A DNA stretch of 48,749 nucleotides, from positions 1 through 48,749 of the forward strand of contig JAQVSS010000007.1 in NCBI GenBank assembly GCA_028700415.1, written 5' to 3'. The translations under genes and the position numbers were made by a program. Numbering within the stretch: the first letter of the stretch is position 1; each line of letters begins with the position of its first letter. This DNA is from Kiritimatiellia bacterium (GTDB lineage Bacteria; Verrucomicrobiota; Kiritimatiellia; RFP12; UBA1067). This document shows positions 27,971-35,920 of the stretch, piece after piece. The notes below the pieces were generated by a model. It saw only the letters and a list, made by a program, of their open reading frames with translations, made no database searches and was not told the origin of the DNA.

Positions 27971-28070
27971 ACAAACTATCCCCCATCCCAGTCATCCGTA
28001 GTCTGACCCGGGGTTTCTCCCCAGAAACGCCCAAGCCCTGTCGGGCATGGCTTTCAATCCCAGACAAAAA

Positions 28071-29144
28071 TCAAACCGCCTGTTTGGCTCGATACGACTC
28101 AACCTCCCAATTTTCGATGAAAAGGCGCGACACATCCGACAAATAGCAAAGCCCCCCAAACGCATATGCCAATTGTTTGACTAGCGCACCGTCCAATGCC
28201 AATTCCAAAGCCAACCGTGCGGTCTTTGTGTTCGTACCCACACCTAGGACTGCATTTTCAGTCACAATCACGCGTGGCGTATAACCCCGTGCCGACACAA
28301 ACGCCAATAATTCCCCAACAGACACACCCCCCTCATACGCATATGATTTCGCATACACGATGTGATCCGGAGAGATGGGCCCATTACCGACCTCGAAACG
28401 GCCTGACACGGCAACCGCCGCCGCATGCTCACCCAACGCTTCAGACAACACCTGCCGCCACCCCCTGACTTGGGCATCGGAAGGCGACTCGCACACGCAC
28501 ACCTCAGCCGCGACGCCACATGTGCGATATGCCTTTTTTAATGTATCAAAGACCCGGGTATATGTACCGCGGATTTCCGCCTCGGTGTCCCCCGAAACAA
28601 AAACCCCATGGTTTTGGAGGAAAATCAGCCTCGGTTCCACACCGTGTGCGGCTTTGTACGTGTGAATGGATCGGCGGACCGACATGCACAACATGTACCC
28701 CGGGTCGATATAGGGCACCCATAACGCATCTGGAAAAAGTCTGGCAACCGCTGCACGTCCGTCCGCCGCGCACGTCATCCCGTTGACAATCGGCGGATGG
28801 GTGTGCACGACGTATCGAGCGGAAAGTGAATCATGCAAGGGAGCCTCCACGGACGGGCGCCCCGATGTCCCCGCTTTAACCGCTGAGGCCATTATATTTT
28901 TGACCAACGCTTCACGGTCAGCAGAGTCGACAGGAGTTACTGCCTCATAAAGACGCGACAACTCCGTCCGGTCCATCATCACAAACGTCTCCGGCTTTAG
29001 CCCTGCAAGCGTCGTTCCGGAAGGCTTGATCCACAGCGTCTCGGCATCTTTACAGGACGTATTGCCGCCACCCGCTTTGACATATTCTGCGGTGCCATAC
29101 GCGTGTGATAACTTTGATATGGTTTTCAGCATATCCATGCACAT
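28071..29144 (-). CDS. Class II aldolase/adducin-family protein, long form
   Basis: A zinc-dependent aldolase-type protein, substrate unknown. The N-terminal class II aldolase domain has the phosphate-binding GGGNTSCK, the catalytic region around EAPLHDSL, the zinc His pair in VVHTHPPIVNGM and QNHGVFVSGDT. About 140 further residues (from about 220) contain NGPISPDHIVYAKSYAYEGG, which resembles the linker of bifunctional aldolase/short-chain dehydrogenases such as the rhamnulose-phosphate aldolase/lactaldehyde dehydrogenase type. The dehydrogenase half itself is missing. The 357-aa product ends naturally, so it seems to be a stand-alone version. Starts at 29144, 29138 or 29132 are possible; AGGT supports the first two. 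Confidence 0.83.
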   Translation of the reverse strand: MCMDMLKTISKLSHAYGTAEYVKAGGGNTSCKDAETLWIKPSGTTLAGLKPETFVMMDRTELSRLYEAVTPVDSADREALVKNIMASAVKAGTSGRPSVEAPLHDSLSARYVVHTHPPIVNGMTCAADGRAAVARLFPDALWVPYIDPGYMLCMSVRRSIHTYKAAHGVEPRLIFLQNHGVFVSGDTEAEIRGTYTRVFDTLKKAYRTCGVAAEVCVCESPSDAQVRGWRQVLSEALGEHAAAVAVSGRFEVGNGPISPDHIVYAKSYAYEGGVSVGELLAFVSARGYTPRVIVTENAVLGVGTNTKTARLALELALDGALVKQLAYAFGGLCYLSDVSRLFIENWEVESYRAKQAV

Positions 29145-29362
29145 GCTACCTGCTCACTTTTTGTCCCGTGAGCCGCCGGGATGGGCGAAATTAAAACAAC
29201 GAGTTGCGGGTTCCACACACTGTTAACGTTTCGCCAAAGCGTTCGCCTCATCGTTTTGACTTCCGAAAGCCAGTCGATGTCAAACGGCGCATCTTCGGCG
29301 GCACAGAATTTGTCCCATACCGCCCCCCTGGACTCCCCCGCAAAAAACGCTATTAATTTACA
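29126..29362 (-). other. Open stretch without a start codon, possible gene remnant
   Basis: In the 254-base gap between the aldolase and hemB, the minus strand has 78 sense codons in one frame with a protein-like composition (IAFFAGESRGAVWDKFCAAE and onward). It ends at a TGA inside the first codons of the aldolase. There is no ATG, GTG or TTG near its beginning; the first ATG gives only about 40 residues. It could be the tail of a lost gene, a short coupled leader ORF, or chance. I find nothing else (no tRNA, no terminator) in this gap. Confidence 0.25.
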
Positions 29363-29398
29363 CTAACTGAACCGGTCGTTCCAGCCGATTTTAAGCAA

Positions 29399-30391
29399 TC
29401 ATCCGCCGAAAATCTCACGATACTGCGGTGCCCAGTACGAGATCAACAGGTCGGCACCGGCCCGGTCAAGTGACATCAGCGTTTCGTGGACCATATCAAT
29501 CAGATTTCCCCATCCGCGTTCCGCAGCGGCAATCAGCATACTGTATTCGCCACTGACATTGTAGGCGGCGATAGGCAGTTCAGTGCGCTCACGCATTTTG
29601 GCCAACACGTCCAGATAAAAAAGTGCGGGCTTGACCATCAGAATGTCAGCCCCTTCCTCTTCGTCGAAATCCGACTCGCGCAATGCCGCGCGCAGATTTC
29701 GATACGACGCTTGGTAACCTTTGCGGTCCCCCGCCGATGGTGTGGAGTTTTCCGCATCACGGAACGGTCCGTACATTGACGAGGCGAACTTGGTCGAATA
29801 TGACATCAGCAAGGTTTTTTCAAAAGCGTTCTCGTTCAGCGACACACGAATCGCCGTCACCTGTCCGTCCATCATTGCACTTGGGGCCACCACATCTGCA
29901 CCCGCGGCCGCATGGGACACCGCAACTCGTGCCAATAGCTCGACCGCCGCATCGTTATCGACCTGTCCCAGCCGGTCTAGCGGGCCACAGTGCCCGTGCG
30001 CCGTATAGGCACAAAGGTAGACGTCGGTCATCACCACCAATTCAGGAAACGCACGCTTAATGGCGGGAACCGCACGCTGCACAATACCGCATTCGTCATA
30101 CGCGCCGCTGCCGGCCGCGTCTTTCCCACTCTCCGCCTGTCCAAACAAAAGCACGCCACCAACCCCCTGGGCCGCGACAGGTTCAAGTGCCCGCAACAAC
30201 ATGTCGACGCTGAGTCGGTTCTGCCCCGGCATGGACATGATTGGTTCACACCGTTTTTCCCCTTCGACCACAAACACAGGCCAGATGAGTTTCGACGCCG
30301 GAGGTGCCGGAGCATCAAACAACCGGCGTATGGCCGGCGCGCGCCGTAACCGGCGTAAACGTATATCTGGAAAACGCATATGAGACCTCAA
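29399..30391 (-). CDS. hemB: Porphobilinogen synthase (delta-aminolevulinic acid dehydratase)
   Basis: Condenses two 5-aminolevulinate molecules to porphobilinogen, the common precursor of heme, siroheme and corrins. Both Schiff-base lysine regions are present (SYSTKFASSMYGPFRDA and ILMVKPALFYLDV), as is GEYSM. The metal-binding segment reads DVYLCAYTAHGHCG. Zinc enzymes have DVCxCxYTxHGHCG, so the first of three zinc cysteines is replaced by tyrosine while the other two remain. The length is 330 aa. The start overlaps the LysM lipoprotein stop (ATGA), linking hemB to an envelope gene set rather than other heme genes; ahbC/ahbD lie about 7 kb away. Confidence 0.96.
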   Translation of the reverse strand: MRSHMRFPDIRLRRLRRAPAIRRLFDAPAPPASKLIWPVFVVEGEKRCEPIMSMPGQNRLSVDMLLRALEPVAAQGVGGVLLFGQAESGKDAAGSGAYDECGIVQRAVPAIKRAFPELVVMTDVYLCAYTAHGHCGPLDRLGQVDNDAAVELLARVAVSHAAAGADVVAPSAMMDGQVTAIRVSLNENAFEKTLLMSYSTKFASSMYGPFRDAENSTPSAGDRKGYQASYRNLRAALRESDFDEEEGADILMVKPALFYLDVLAKMRERTELPIAAYNVSGEYSMLIAAAERGWGNLIDMVHETLMSLDRAGADLLISYWAPQYREIFGG

Positions 30392-31017
30392 TCGGGGATG
30401 AAGAGAATCTGTCCGACACGGATCGTCGAAGGGTTTGTAATCTTGTTGGCCTTCAAGATCACATCCATGCTTTTGCCATAACCCCGGGCAATCTCGGAAA
30501 GAGTTTGTCCCCTCTCAACCTTGTGCTCATATCCGGAGACCGACCGTGCGCCGACAGACGCTTTCCCTGCATTTGACGCACGCCCTGTAACCGGCGATGC
30601 CGCGGCAGCGTTTCTTGCCGCATTGATATCCGCCTGTTGTCGTGCGGCGATCTTTTCGATGCGTACCGCCAAATCGTCCGTGATCTCTTTTTTCAGGGAT
30701 TCACGCTCCGCACGGAGAAGTTGCATATCCCGGCGCAACGCGATGATGTCATCCTGAGTCTGCGGTGTAGTGCCTGCCTGGGTTTCGAATCGCGACATCC
30801 GTGTCTCAAATGACTCCTGATTGCGGTTCAACGCCGCCACCTGCTCACTCAACTGGCGGATTTCCACACTCATTTGCTGCGCGTTGGTCAACATGCCCGC
30901 CACAGCGGGATTCTGCCGCGATGGTTGCTCGAAGATGGTTCCCTCAAACATCGGGCCCGCACAGCCCGCACCCAAATGAACAACCGCTAACATGAATACC
31001 GTTCTCATTGTTTTCAT
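30388..31017 (-). CDS. LysM-domain lipoprotein with coiled coil
   Basis: A probable peptidoglycan-binding lipoprotein of the envelope. The signal peptide ends at a lipobox (HLGAGC, cysteine at about residue 19). A coiled-coil region follows (about residues 40-120, heptad-like LSEQVAALNRNQESFETRMSRFETQ), then an Ala/Ser linker and one C-terminal LysM domain (HKVERGQTLSEIARGYGKSMDVILKANKI). I start at 31017 (MKTMRTVF), which has GGAGAGG upstream; the track start adds ten unsupported residues. The layout (lipid anchor, coiled coil, LysM) suggests an anchor between outer membrane and cell wall. It is translationally coupled to hemB. Confidence 0.85.
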   Translation of the reverse strand: MKTMRTVFMLAVVHLGAGCAGPMFEGTIFEQPSRQNPAVAGMLTNAQQMSVEIRQLSEQVAALNRNQESFETRMSRFETQAGTTPQTQDDIIALRRDMQLLRAERESLKKEITDDLAVRIEKIAARQQADINAARNAAAASPVTGRASNAGKASVGARSVSGYEHKVERGQTLSEIARGYGKSMDVILKANKITNPSTIRVGQILFIPD

Positions 31018-31048
31018 GTCTACCTCTCCCCTTGCTCCTCCGGTCATG

Positions 31049-31369
31049 TCATGGCAGAAAATAAAACACCAACCATGCGGCTACCAATAGGCACAGGAAA
31101 ACCAGAAACGAGCGGCGCCGATCGTCGATGATATCGTCAACCGAGGTTCGACGCAGTTGCCGCATCCCCCCTGCCGAAATGTAGTGAAACAGTTTGGGAC
31201 GACCGCGATCCACCCCGGGGTGTCGGCGTTTACAAAAAAAATGCCTGTTCCCCTGCGTGTCTTCACGCACATCCAACCGCCACGAAACCGGCATATGTCC
31301 CGATCCACCACCAATAAACACACTCGATGTGCCGGACTTCAAAACGTGTTTGACGAATTTCGGTGACAT
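31049..31369 (-). CDS. Small hypothetical membrane protein, C-terminal anchor
   Basis: A 106-residue protein with no recognised family. The first 85 residues are basic and hydrophilic, ending in a positively charged stretch (DDRRRS). The last 20 residues form a single hydrophobic helix (FLVFLCLLVAAWLVFYFLP), the pattern of a tail-anchored inner-membrane protein. The ATG has GAAAGGG at good distance, and the ORF fits snugly between the two LysM genes (17 bases after one stop, 31 before the next start), which supports it being real. A run of eight T residues in the coding strand (31234-31241) is a possible slippage site. Confidence 0.68.
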   Translation of the reverse strand: MSPKFVKHVLKSGTSSVFIGGGSGHMPVSWRLDVREDTQGNRHFFCKRRHPGVDRGRPKLFHYISAGGMRQLRRTSVDDIIDDRRRSFLVFLCLLVAAWLVFYFLP

Positions 31370-31386
31370 GACCCTTTCCAGCCCCC

Positions 31387-32508
31387 CTATGGCACGACAA
31401 TAATCTGGCCGGCACGAATACGCCCATCCGGGTCAATCCGTGTACGGTTCGCGTCACGTATCTTTTTCCATCCCATCGAGTCGCCATAAAATTTTTCAGC
31501 CACACGGAACAACGTGTCACCCGGTTGTACAACATACGTCTTTTGCTCGCCACGGGTTTTGGTGTTGTTCTCTTTTTTGTCCTCTTTGCCGAACAATGAC
31601 AATGCGGACAGGCTGGTTTTATCAATCTTGCGGGAAGAAACGGGTTCGGCATCTTTTTTTTCAGTTGCGTCCGCATGTGCGGTTGTGACTGGAGTCTCGG
31701 GCGATCCTGTCAAACGAGTTTGCACCTTTTTAAGCACTGCTTCCGTTGACGGGACCTCCACAAGTGGTTTTCGTCCCTGTGTTTTGACACCGTTTTCGGA
31801 AATGTCCATCGCTTCTTTCCTCAAAGCGCGTAAGGATTTTGTGTCAGTCTTGGTGATCGGTTCCTCTTCAGCTACCGACCTCATGGCATCTCCAGCACGT
31901 TGAGTCAGCCCCCGTGCGGGTTCTGACACCGTTTCGTTGACACGCATTTTCTGCAGAAGTTCACGCAACCGCGTATTATCCCCACGTAAGGTGCCGAGTT
32001 CTTTATCGGCCGCCGTTTTAGCTTCCATGAGCACTGACTTCTCGCCTTCCAATGCCGTGATGATCCGGTTAAGGCGCTCATTCTCCTTCAACAGGTGCGC
32101 CTGCGAAATCCCTTGAACCGAATCCCCCACCTTTTTAAGAATTTGTGGCGCAAGCAATTGTTCGGCAATTCTGATCCGATCTTGAGCCAACGTGCTTTTT
32201 TCGGTTTCCGGACGCAAATAAAGGTACTGCTTGTAATGGTAAACAGCTCCAATATAATCTTCCGCATGGTCGTGCAAAAGTGTCGCGAGCTGGAAATGCG
32301 CAGAAAACGACTTGGGCTCTTCAACCAACAGTCGGTTATAGAGATGAATAGCCTCATCCAGATCCCCCGACTGCTCGGCCGTGAAGGCTTTGCGGTACAA
32401 TACAGAAGTCCGTTCGGTGTTCTCGACTGCCGCAATGCCATGCTTGTCACACCCAGACCCGCAAGCCATAAGACCTGCCAACAGAAAAACAACCTGTTTT
32501 CGCGACAT
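31387..32508 (-). CDS. LysM-domain lipoprotein with TPR-like N-terminus
   Basis: An envelope lipoprotein that probably binds peptidoglycan. The signal peptide ends in the lipobox MACGSGC. Next comes a TPR-like segment (about residues 35-100, RKAFTAEQSGDLDEAIHLYNRLLVEEP), then a coiled coil (about 125-190, NRIITALEGEKSVLMEAKTAADKEL), a long charged Ser/Thr/Lys-rich linker, and one C-terminal LysM domain (TYVVQPGDTLFRVAEKFYG). The ATG at 32508 has GGAAGGG upstream; the track ORF adds 23 residues. It is the first of four minus-strand genes leading to hemB and is divergent from the glycosyltransferase gene; the 153-base divergent gap shows no promoter I would rank highly. Confidence 0.85.
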   Translation of the reverse strand: MSRKQVVFLLAGLMACGSGCDKHGIAAVENTERTSVLYRKAFTAEQSGDLDEAIHLYNRLLVEEPKSFSAHFQLATLLHDHAEDYIGAVYHYKQYLYLRPETEKSTLAQDRIRIAEQLLAPQILKKVGDSVQGISQAHLLKENERLNRIITALEGEKSVLMEAKTAADKELGTLRGDNTRLRELLQKMRVNETVSEPARGLTQRAGDAMRSVAEEEPITKTDTKSLRALRKEAMDISENGVKTQGRKPLVEVPSTEAVLKKVQTRLTGSPETPVTTAHADATEKKDAEPVSSRKIDKTSLSALSLFGKEDKKENNTKTRGEQKTYVVQPGDTLFRVAEKFYGDSMGWKKIRDANRTRIDPDGRIRAGQIIVVP

Positions 32509-32661
32509 CAGGTTAACCCTTCCAGGGAAAAACCCATTTTTTTCATTTTTGATTTGGTTTATGTGCATGGCCCGCATATCATCTTTCCATTTCGTAGGCT
32601 AGAAGGCTTCCTTCCGCACTGTCAAAAATGAATCAACTCTATTGTACGTATCTTCAGACGA

Positions 32662-34482
32662 ATGACCACTGAAAACGAGAAAAATCTTTGGCACTCCGCG
32701 CGCATCAGCTTGGGTGATGCGGGGTGTTTGAGTGTTATTATGCCGGTCTACGGCTTGGGAACGGTCATCGAGCAGAATATCGGGGCCGTCTATGGGCTAT
32801 TGTCAGGAAATATCCCTTTTGAAATCCTGCCGGTCGATGACGGCAGCGGCGATGATACCGCAGAAGCGCTTCTTCGTGCTGCAGCCAAAGATCCCGAACG
32901 TGTTCGCCCGGTTTTCGTAAAAATTAATACCGGTAAGGGGAATGCCCTCAAACAAGGTTTCGCCGCTTCCCGGGGCTCCCACATATTATTGCTTGATGGT
33001 GATCTCGATCTCTCGCCGGCACACATCACCACCTTTTTCGATATCATGGCCCGAAAACGGGCAGACATCGTCATCGGTTCTAAACGCCATCCGGATTCAG
33101 TTATCGATTATCCATGGCATCGCCGCCTCGCAAGCGTCATTTATTACACGATGGTCCGCCTGCTTGTTGGTCTGCCGGTGTCGGATACTCAGACCGGAAT
33201 GAAACTTTTTACCCGCGCGGCGCTCGGATGGGCTTTTGAACGCATGTTGGTCAAAGCCTTCGCGTTCGACCTCGAGATTCTTTCCATTGCCCATGCCAAA
33301 GGGTACGCGGTGGCAGAAGCCCCTATTGAGATGCATTTCGGCCAGAAAATCGGTTGCCTGTCATGGAAAAATGTTAAGCAAGTGATGCATGACACATTCG
33401 CCATTTTTTACCGTTTGCGCGTTTTACGCTATTATGACAGCGTTAAAATCGCGCCTTCGGCACAAAACCCCCTTTTTGTCTCGGTTGTGATTGCTTGCCC
33501 GGCACCGAGCCCCTACCTCACCGAATGCCTCACCGCTCTCGCACAGCAGACGTATCCAAATTTTGAAGTGATCGTCCTGCCCGATGCCCCGGCCGATCTC
33601 GGTGCCTACCCTTTCAAACTTTCCGTGAACCCTACCGGTGCAATCCGTCCCGCCGAAAAACGTAATGCGGGCATCCGGATTGCTCACGGTGAGATTGTCG
33701 CCTTCCTAGACGACGATGCCTATCCTGTGTCCAACTGGCTGGAGCATGCGGTCAAATACTTTACACTGCATGACGTGGGGGGGGTTGGCGGGCCGGGAAT
33801 CACCCCCCCCGGCGATCCTTTTATGGGGCAGGCGGGCGGGCGGGTCTACGCCAACTTGTTTGTCTCGGGCAATTTCCGTTATCGCTACATGGGGGATCGC
33901 GTGCGTTCGGATATCGACGATTTCCCAAGTTGTAACCTTTTCGTGCGTTCCGATGTTCTCAAAGCTATCAACGGGTACCGGACCGATTTCTGGCCTGGCG
34001 AAGACACCATTCTTTGTTCTGATATCGTGCTCGGGCAGAAAAAGCGTATCGTCTATGACCCTTGGGTCCAAGTCTACCATCACCGGCGTCCGCTTTACGG
34101 CCCGCACCTAAGGCAGATTGGCCGATACGCGCTTCACCGAGGCTATTTTGCGAAACGTTTTCCTGCCACCTCGCTGCGGCTGAGTTACCTCATTCCCTCT
34201 TTTTTTGTCGTGGGCCTCATAGTTGGCGCTGTGATTACCTGCTTTTACCCAAAGTTTAGTGTCGTCTATTTCTCGGGACTCGCCTTCTATGCCCTTTTGA
34301 CCTTGCTTTCGACCGTTTCACTTAATCTTGCGCTGTGGTTGACGACCTGGCTCGGCGTGATGGCCACCCACATGATCTATGGTATCCGCTTCATGATGGG
34401 CCTCCTCATGCGCCGGATGCCGTGCGAAGTTGCCGCCTTTGACCATCCCGCAGAAAAGAAGCCGCCGGTTTCAGGAGACTAA
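32662..34482 (+). CDS. Bifunctional glycosyltransferase with two GT2 domains and C-terminal membrane helices
   Basis: Probably builds a cell-surface glycan or glycolipid. Domain one (about residues 18-260) is dolichyl-phosphate-mannose-synthase-like: SVIMPVYGLG, VDDGSGDD near 58, the DxD-type DGDLDL near 112 and SDTQTGMKLFTR. Domain two (about 270-500) is a second GT2: VSVVIACPAPS, EKRNAGIRIAHGEIVAFLDDDAYPV near 348, and GEDTILCSDIVLG. The end carries two or three membrane helices (about 507-575). Fusion of two GT2 modules in one chain is uncommon. Runs of G8 (33777-33784) and C8 (33803-33810) fall in domain two. There is no clear ribosome site. gntP follows after only 4 bases. Confidence 0.88.
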   Translation: MTTENEKNLWHSARISLGDAGCLSVIMPVYGLGTVIEQNIGAVYGLLSGNIPFEILPVDDGSGDDTAEALLRAAAKDPERVRPVFVKINTGKGNALKQGFAASRGSHILLLDGDLDLSPAHITTFFDIMARKRADIVIGSKRHPDSVIDYPWHRRLASVIYYTMVRLLVGLPVSDTQTGMKLFTRAALGWAFERMLVKAFAFDLEILSIAHAKGYAVAEAPIEMHFGQKIGCLSWKNVKQVMHDTFAIFYRLRVLRYYDSVKIAPSAQNPLFVSVVIACPAPSPYLTECLTALAQQTYPNFEVIVLPDAPADLGAYPFKLSVNPTGAIRPAEKRNAGIRIAHGEIVAFLDDDAYPVSNWLEHAVKYFTLHDVGGVGGPGITPPGDPFMGQAGGRVYANLFVSGNFRYRYMGDRVRSDIDDFPSCNLFVRSDVLKAINGYRTDFWPGEDTILCSDIVLGQKKRIVYDPWVQVYHHRRPLYGPHLRQIGRYALHRGYFAKRFPATSLRLSYLIPSFFVVGLIVGAVITCFYPKFSVVYFSGLAFYALLTLLSTVSLNLALWLTTWLGVMATHMIYGIRFMMGLLMRRMPCEVAAFDHPAEKKPPVSGD

Positions 34483-34486
34483 TCAA

Positions 34487-35860
34487 ATGTCAGGCATAGG
34501 ACTAATCGTTGTTTTCGTGATGGCCGTAACCATCATGCTTTTAGCGATTTCAAAATTTAAGATCCATCCGTTTCTGGCTCTCATGGGTGTCTCGCTCCTG
34601 TTGGCAATGTGTGTCGGCCTTCCGCTTGACCAGATTCCCAACATCATCGGGACCGGGTTTAGCAACACCTTCTCCAGCATCGGGATTGTCATCATTCTCG
34701 GGGCACTCATCGGCACCATTCTCGAAACGACCGGTGCTGCCCTTAAGCTTGCGGAGGGGGTTGTCAGAATCGTCGGGCACAAACATCCCGAGCTGGCAAT
34801 TGAACTCATGGGGTGGATTGTTTCAGTCCCCGTGTTTTGCGACAGCGGGTTTGTAATTCTCAATCCCATCCGTAAAGCACTCAGCCAGAAGACGAAACGT
34901 TCCAGTGTCGCCATGACGGTGGCTCTTTCTGCCGGACTCTACACCTCCCATGTCTTGATTCCGCCCACACCGGGCCCCCTCGCAGCGGCGGGCGCGCTCG
35001 GGATCGGCCATCTTCTCCTAGCCGTCATTGGAATTGGCATGCTGGTATCCATCCCGTGCCTTGTGGCCGCATACTTTTTTGCCGACCACATCGGCAGACG
35101 GGTCAAATCCGCCGAAGACCTCGAGGAACAGACCGGAATCAGTTACGACGAGCTTCTTAAGAGTTTTGGAGAACTCCCTAAAGGATTTCTTTCTCTCGCG
35201 CCGATTGCCATGCCGATTCTTGCCATGGCGATGGGATCCGTCTCCGCCGCTCTTGGCTGGAAGGGGTGTTTTGCAACTGTGCTGACTTTTCTCGGCACGC
35301 CGATCATCGCATTAACGGTGGGGCTATTCTTCGGCATCATCCTTTTGACACGCACTGGAAAAACAGACACGTTCACCTCGCTTACCAACGAAACCCTTAA
35401 GGCGGTGGGGCCCATCCTTTTCATCACGGCGGCGGGTGGCGTTTTAGGCAAGGTGATTGCCAGTGCGGGTTTTATCGGCATCATGCAGGAACACGCGACC
35501 GTCCTCTCCGCCATTGGCATCTTTTTCCCCTTTCTCGTCTCGGCCATTTTGAAAACCGTCCAAGGCTCTTCCACTGTCGCCATAACGACAACGGCAGGTA
35601 TCATGGGAAGTATAGCTGAGTCGGGCTCCATGATGCATCTGCTCGGGTTGACAAGCCCCATGGCGGCTGTCCTCACCGCCATGTCGATCGGCATTGGTTC
35701 CATGGTGGTCTCTCACGCCAATGACAGCTATTTTTGGGTTGTCACCAACTTTGGGCGCATGAAAACCGGGGACGGATATAAAACCCAGACGGTCGTCACA
35801 CTCATCATGGGGGTTTCCGCCATGTCGTTCATCTGGCTGCTTTCCCTTTTGTTCATCTAG
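34487..35860 (+). CDS. GntP-family permease (gluconate/sugar-acid:H+ symporter type)
   Basis: Inner-membrane transporter of the GntP family, which moves gluconate, related sugar acids or glycerate; the exact substrate is not readable. The start at 34487 (MSGIGLIVVFVMAV) has AGGAG upstream; the longer track ORF lies inside the glycosyltransferase. About 12 hydrophobic segments run through the 457 residues. The family's conserved stretches are present: PVFCDSGFVILNPIRKAL, HVLIPPTPGPLAAAGALG, KTVQGSSTVAITTTAGI and SHANDSYFWVVTNF. It lies 4 bases after an unrelated glycosyltransferase gene, probably in one transcript. No gluconate kinase is nearby. Confidence 0.92.
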   Translation: MSGIGLIVVFVMAVTIMLLAISKFKIHPFLALMGVSLLLAMCVGLPLDQIPNIIGTGFSNTFSSIGIVIILGALIGTILETTGAALKLAEGVVRIVGHKHPELAIELMGWIVSVPVFCDSGFVILNPIRKALSQKTKRSSVAMTVALSAGLYTSHVLIPPTPGPLAAAGALGIGHLLLAVIGIGMLVSIPCLVAAYFFADHIGRRVKSAEDLEEQTGISYDELLKSFGELPKGFLSLAPIAMPILAMAMGSVSAALGWKGCFATVLTFLGTPIIALTVGLFFGIILLTRTGKTDTFTSLTNETLKAVGPILFITAAGGVLGKVIASAGFIGIMQEHATVLSAIGIFFPFLVSAILKTVQGSSTVAITTTAGIMGSIAESGSMMHLLGLTSPMAAVLTAMSIGIGSMVVSHANDSYFWVVTNFGRMKTGDGYKTQTVVTLIMGVSAMSFIWLLSLLFI

Positions 35861-35920
35861 TACACTGTCTTGACATACAATACCGGCGCGTTGTGACGAC
35901 CTGCGCGTGGCAGGACCCTT

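Noticed and set aside
27990-28060. Possible terminator between the aldolase and the TolC-like gene
   Set aside because: Short GC stems without a T-run; nothing convincing on either strand.
35900-35914. CCTGC-GCGTG-GCAGG hairpin after the GntP permease
   Set aside because: Stem of only 5 bp and no T-run, so it is not convincing as a terminator.
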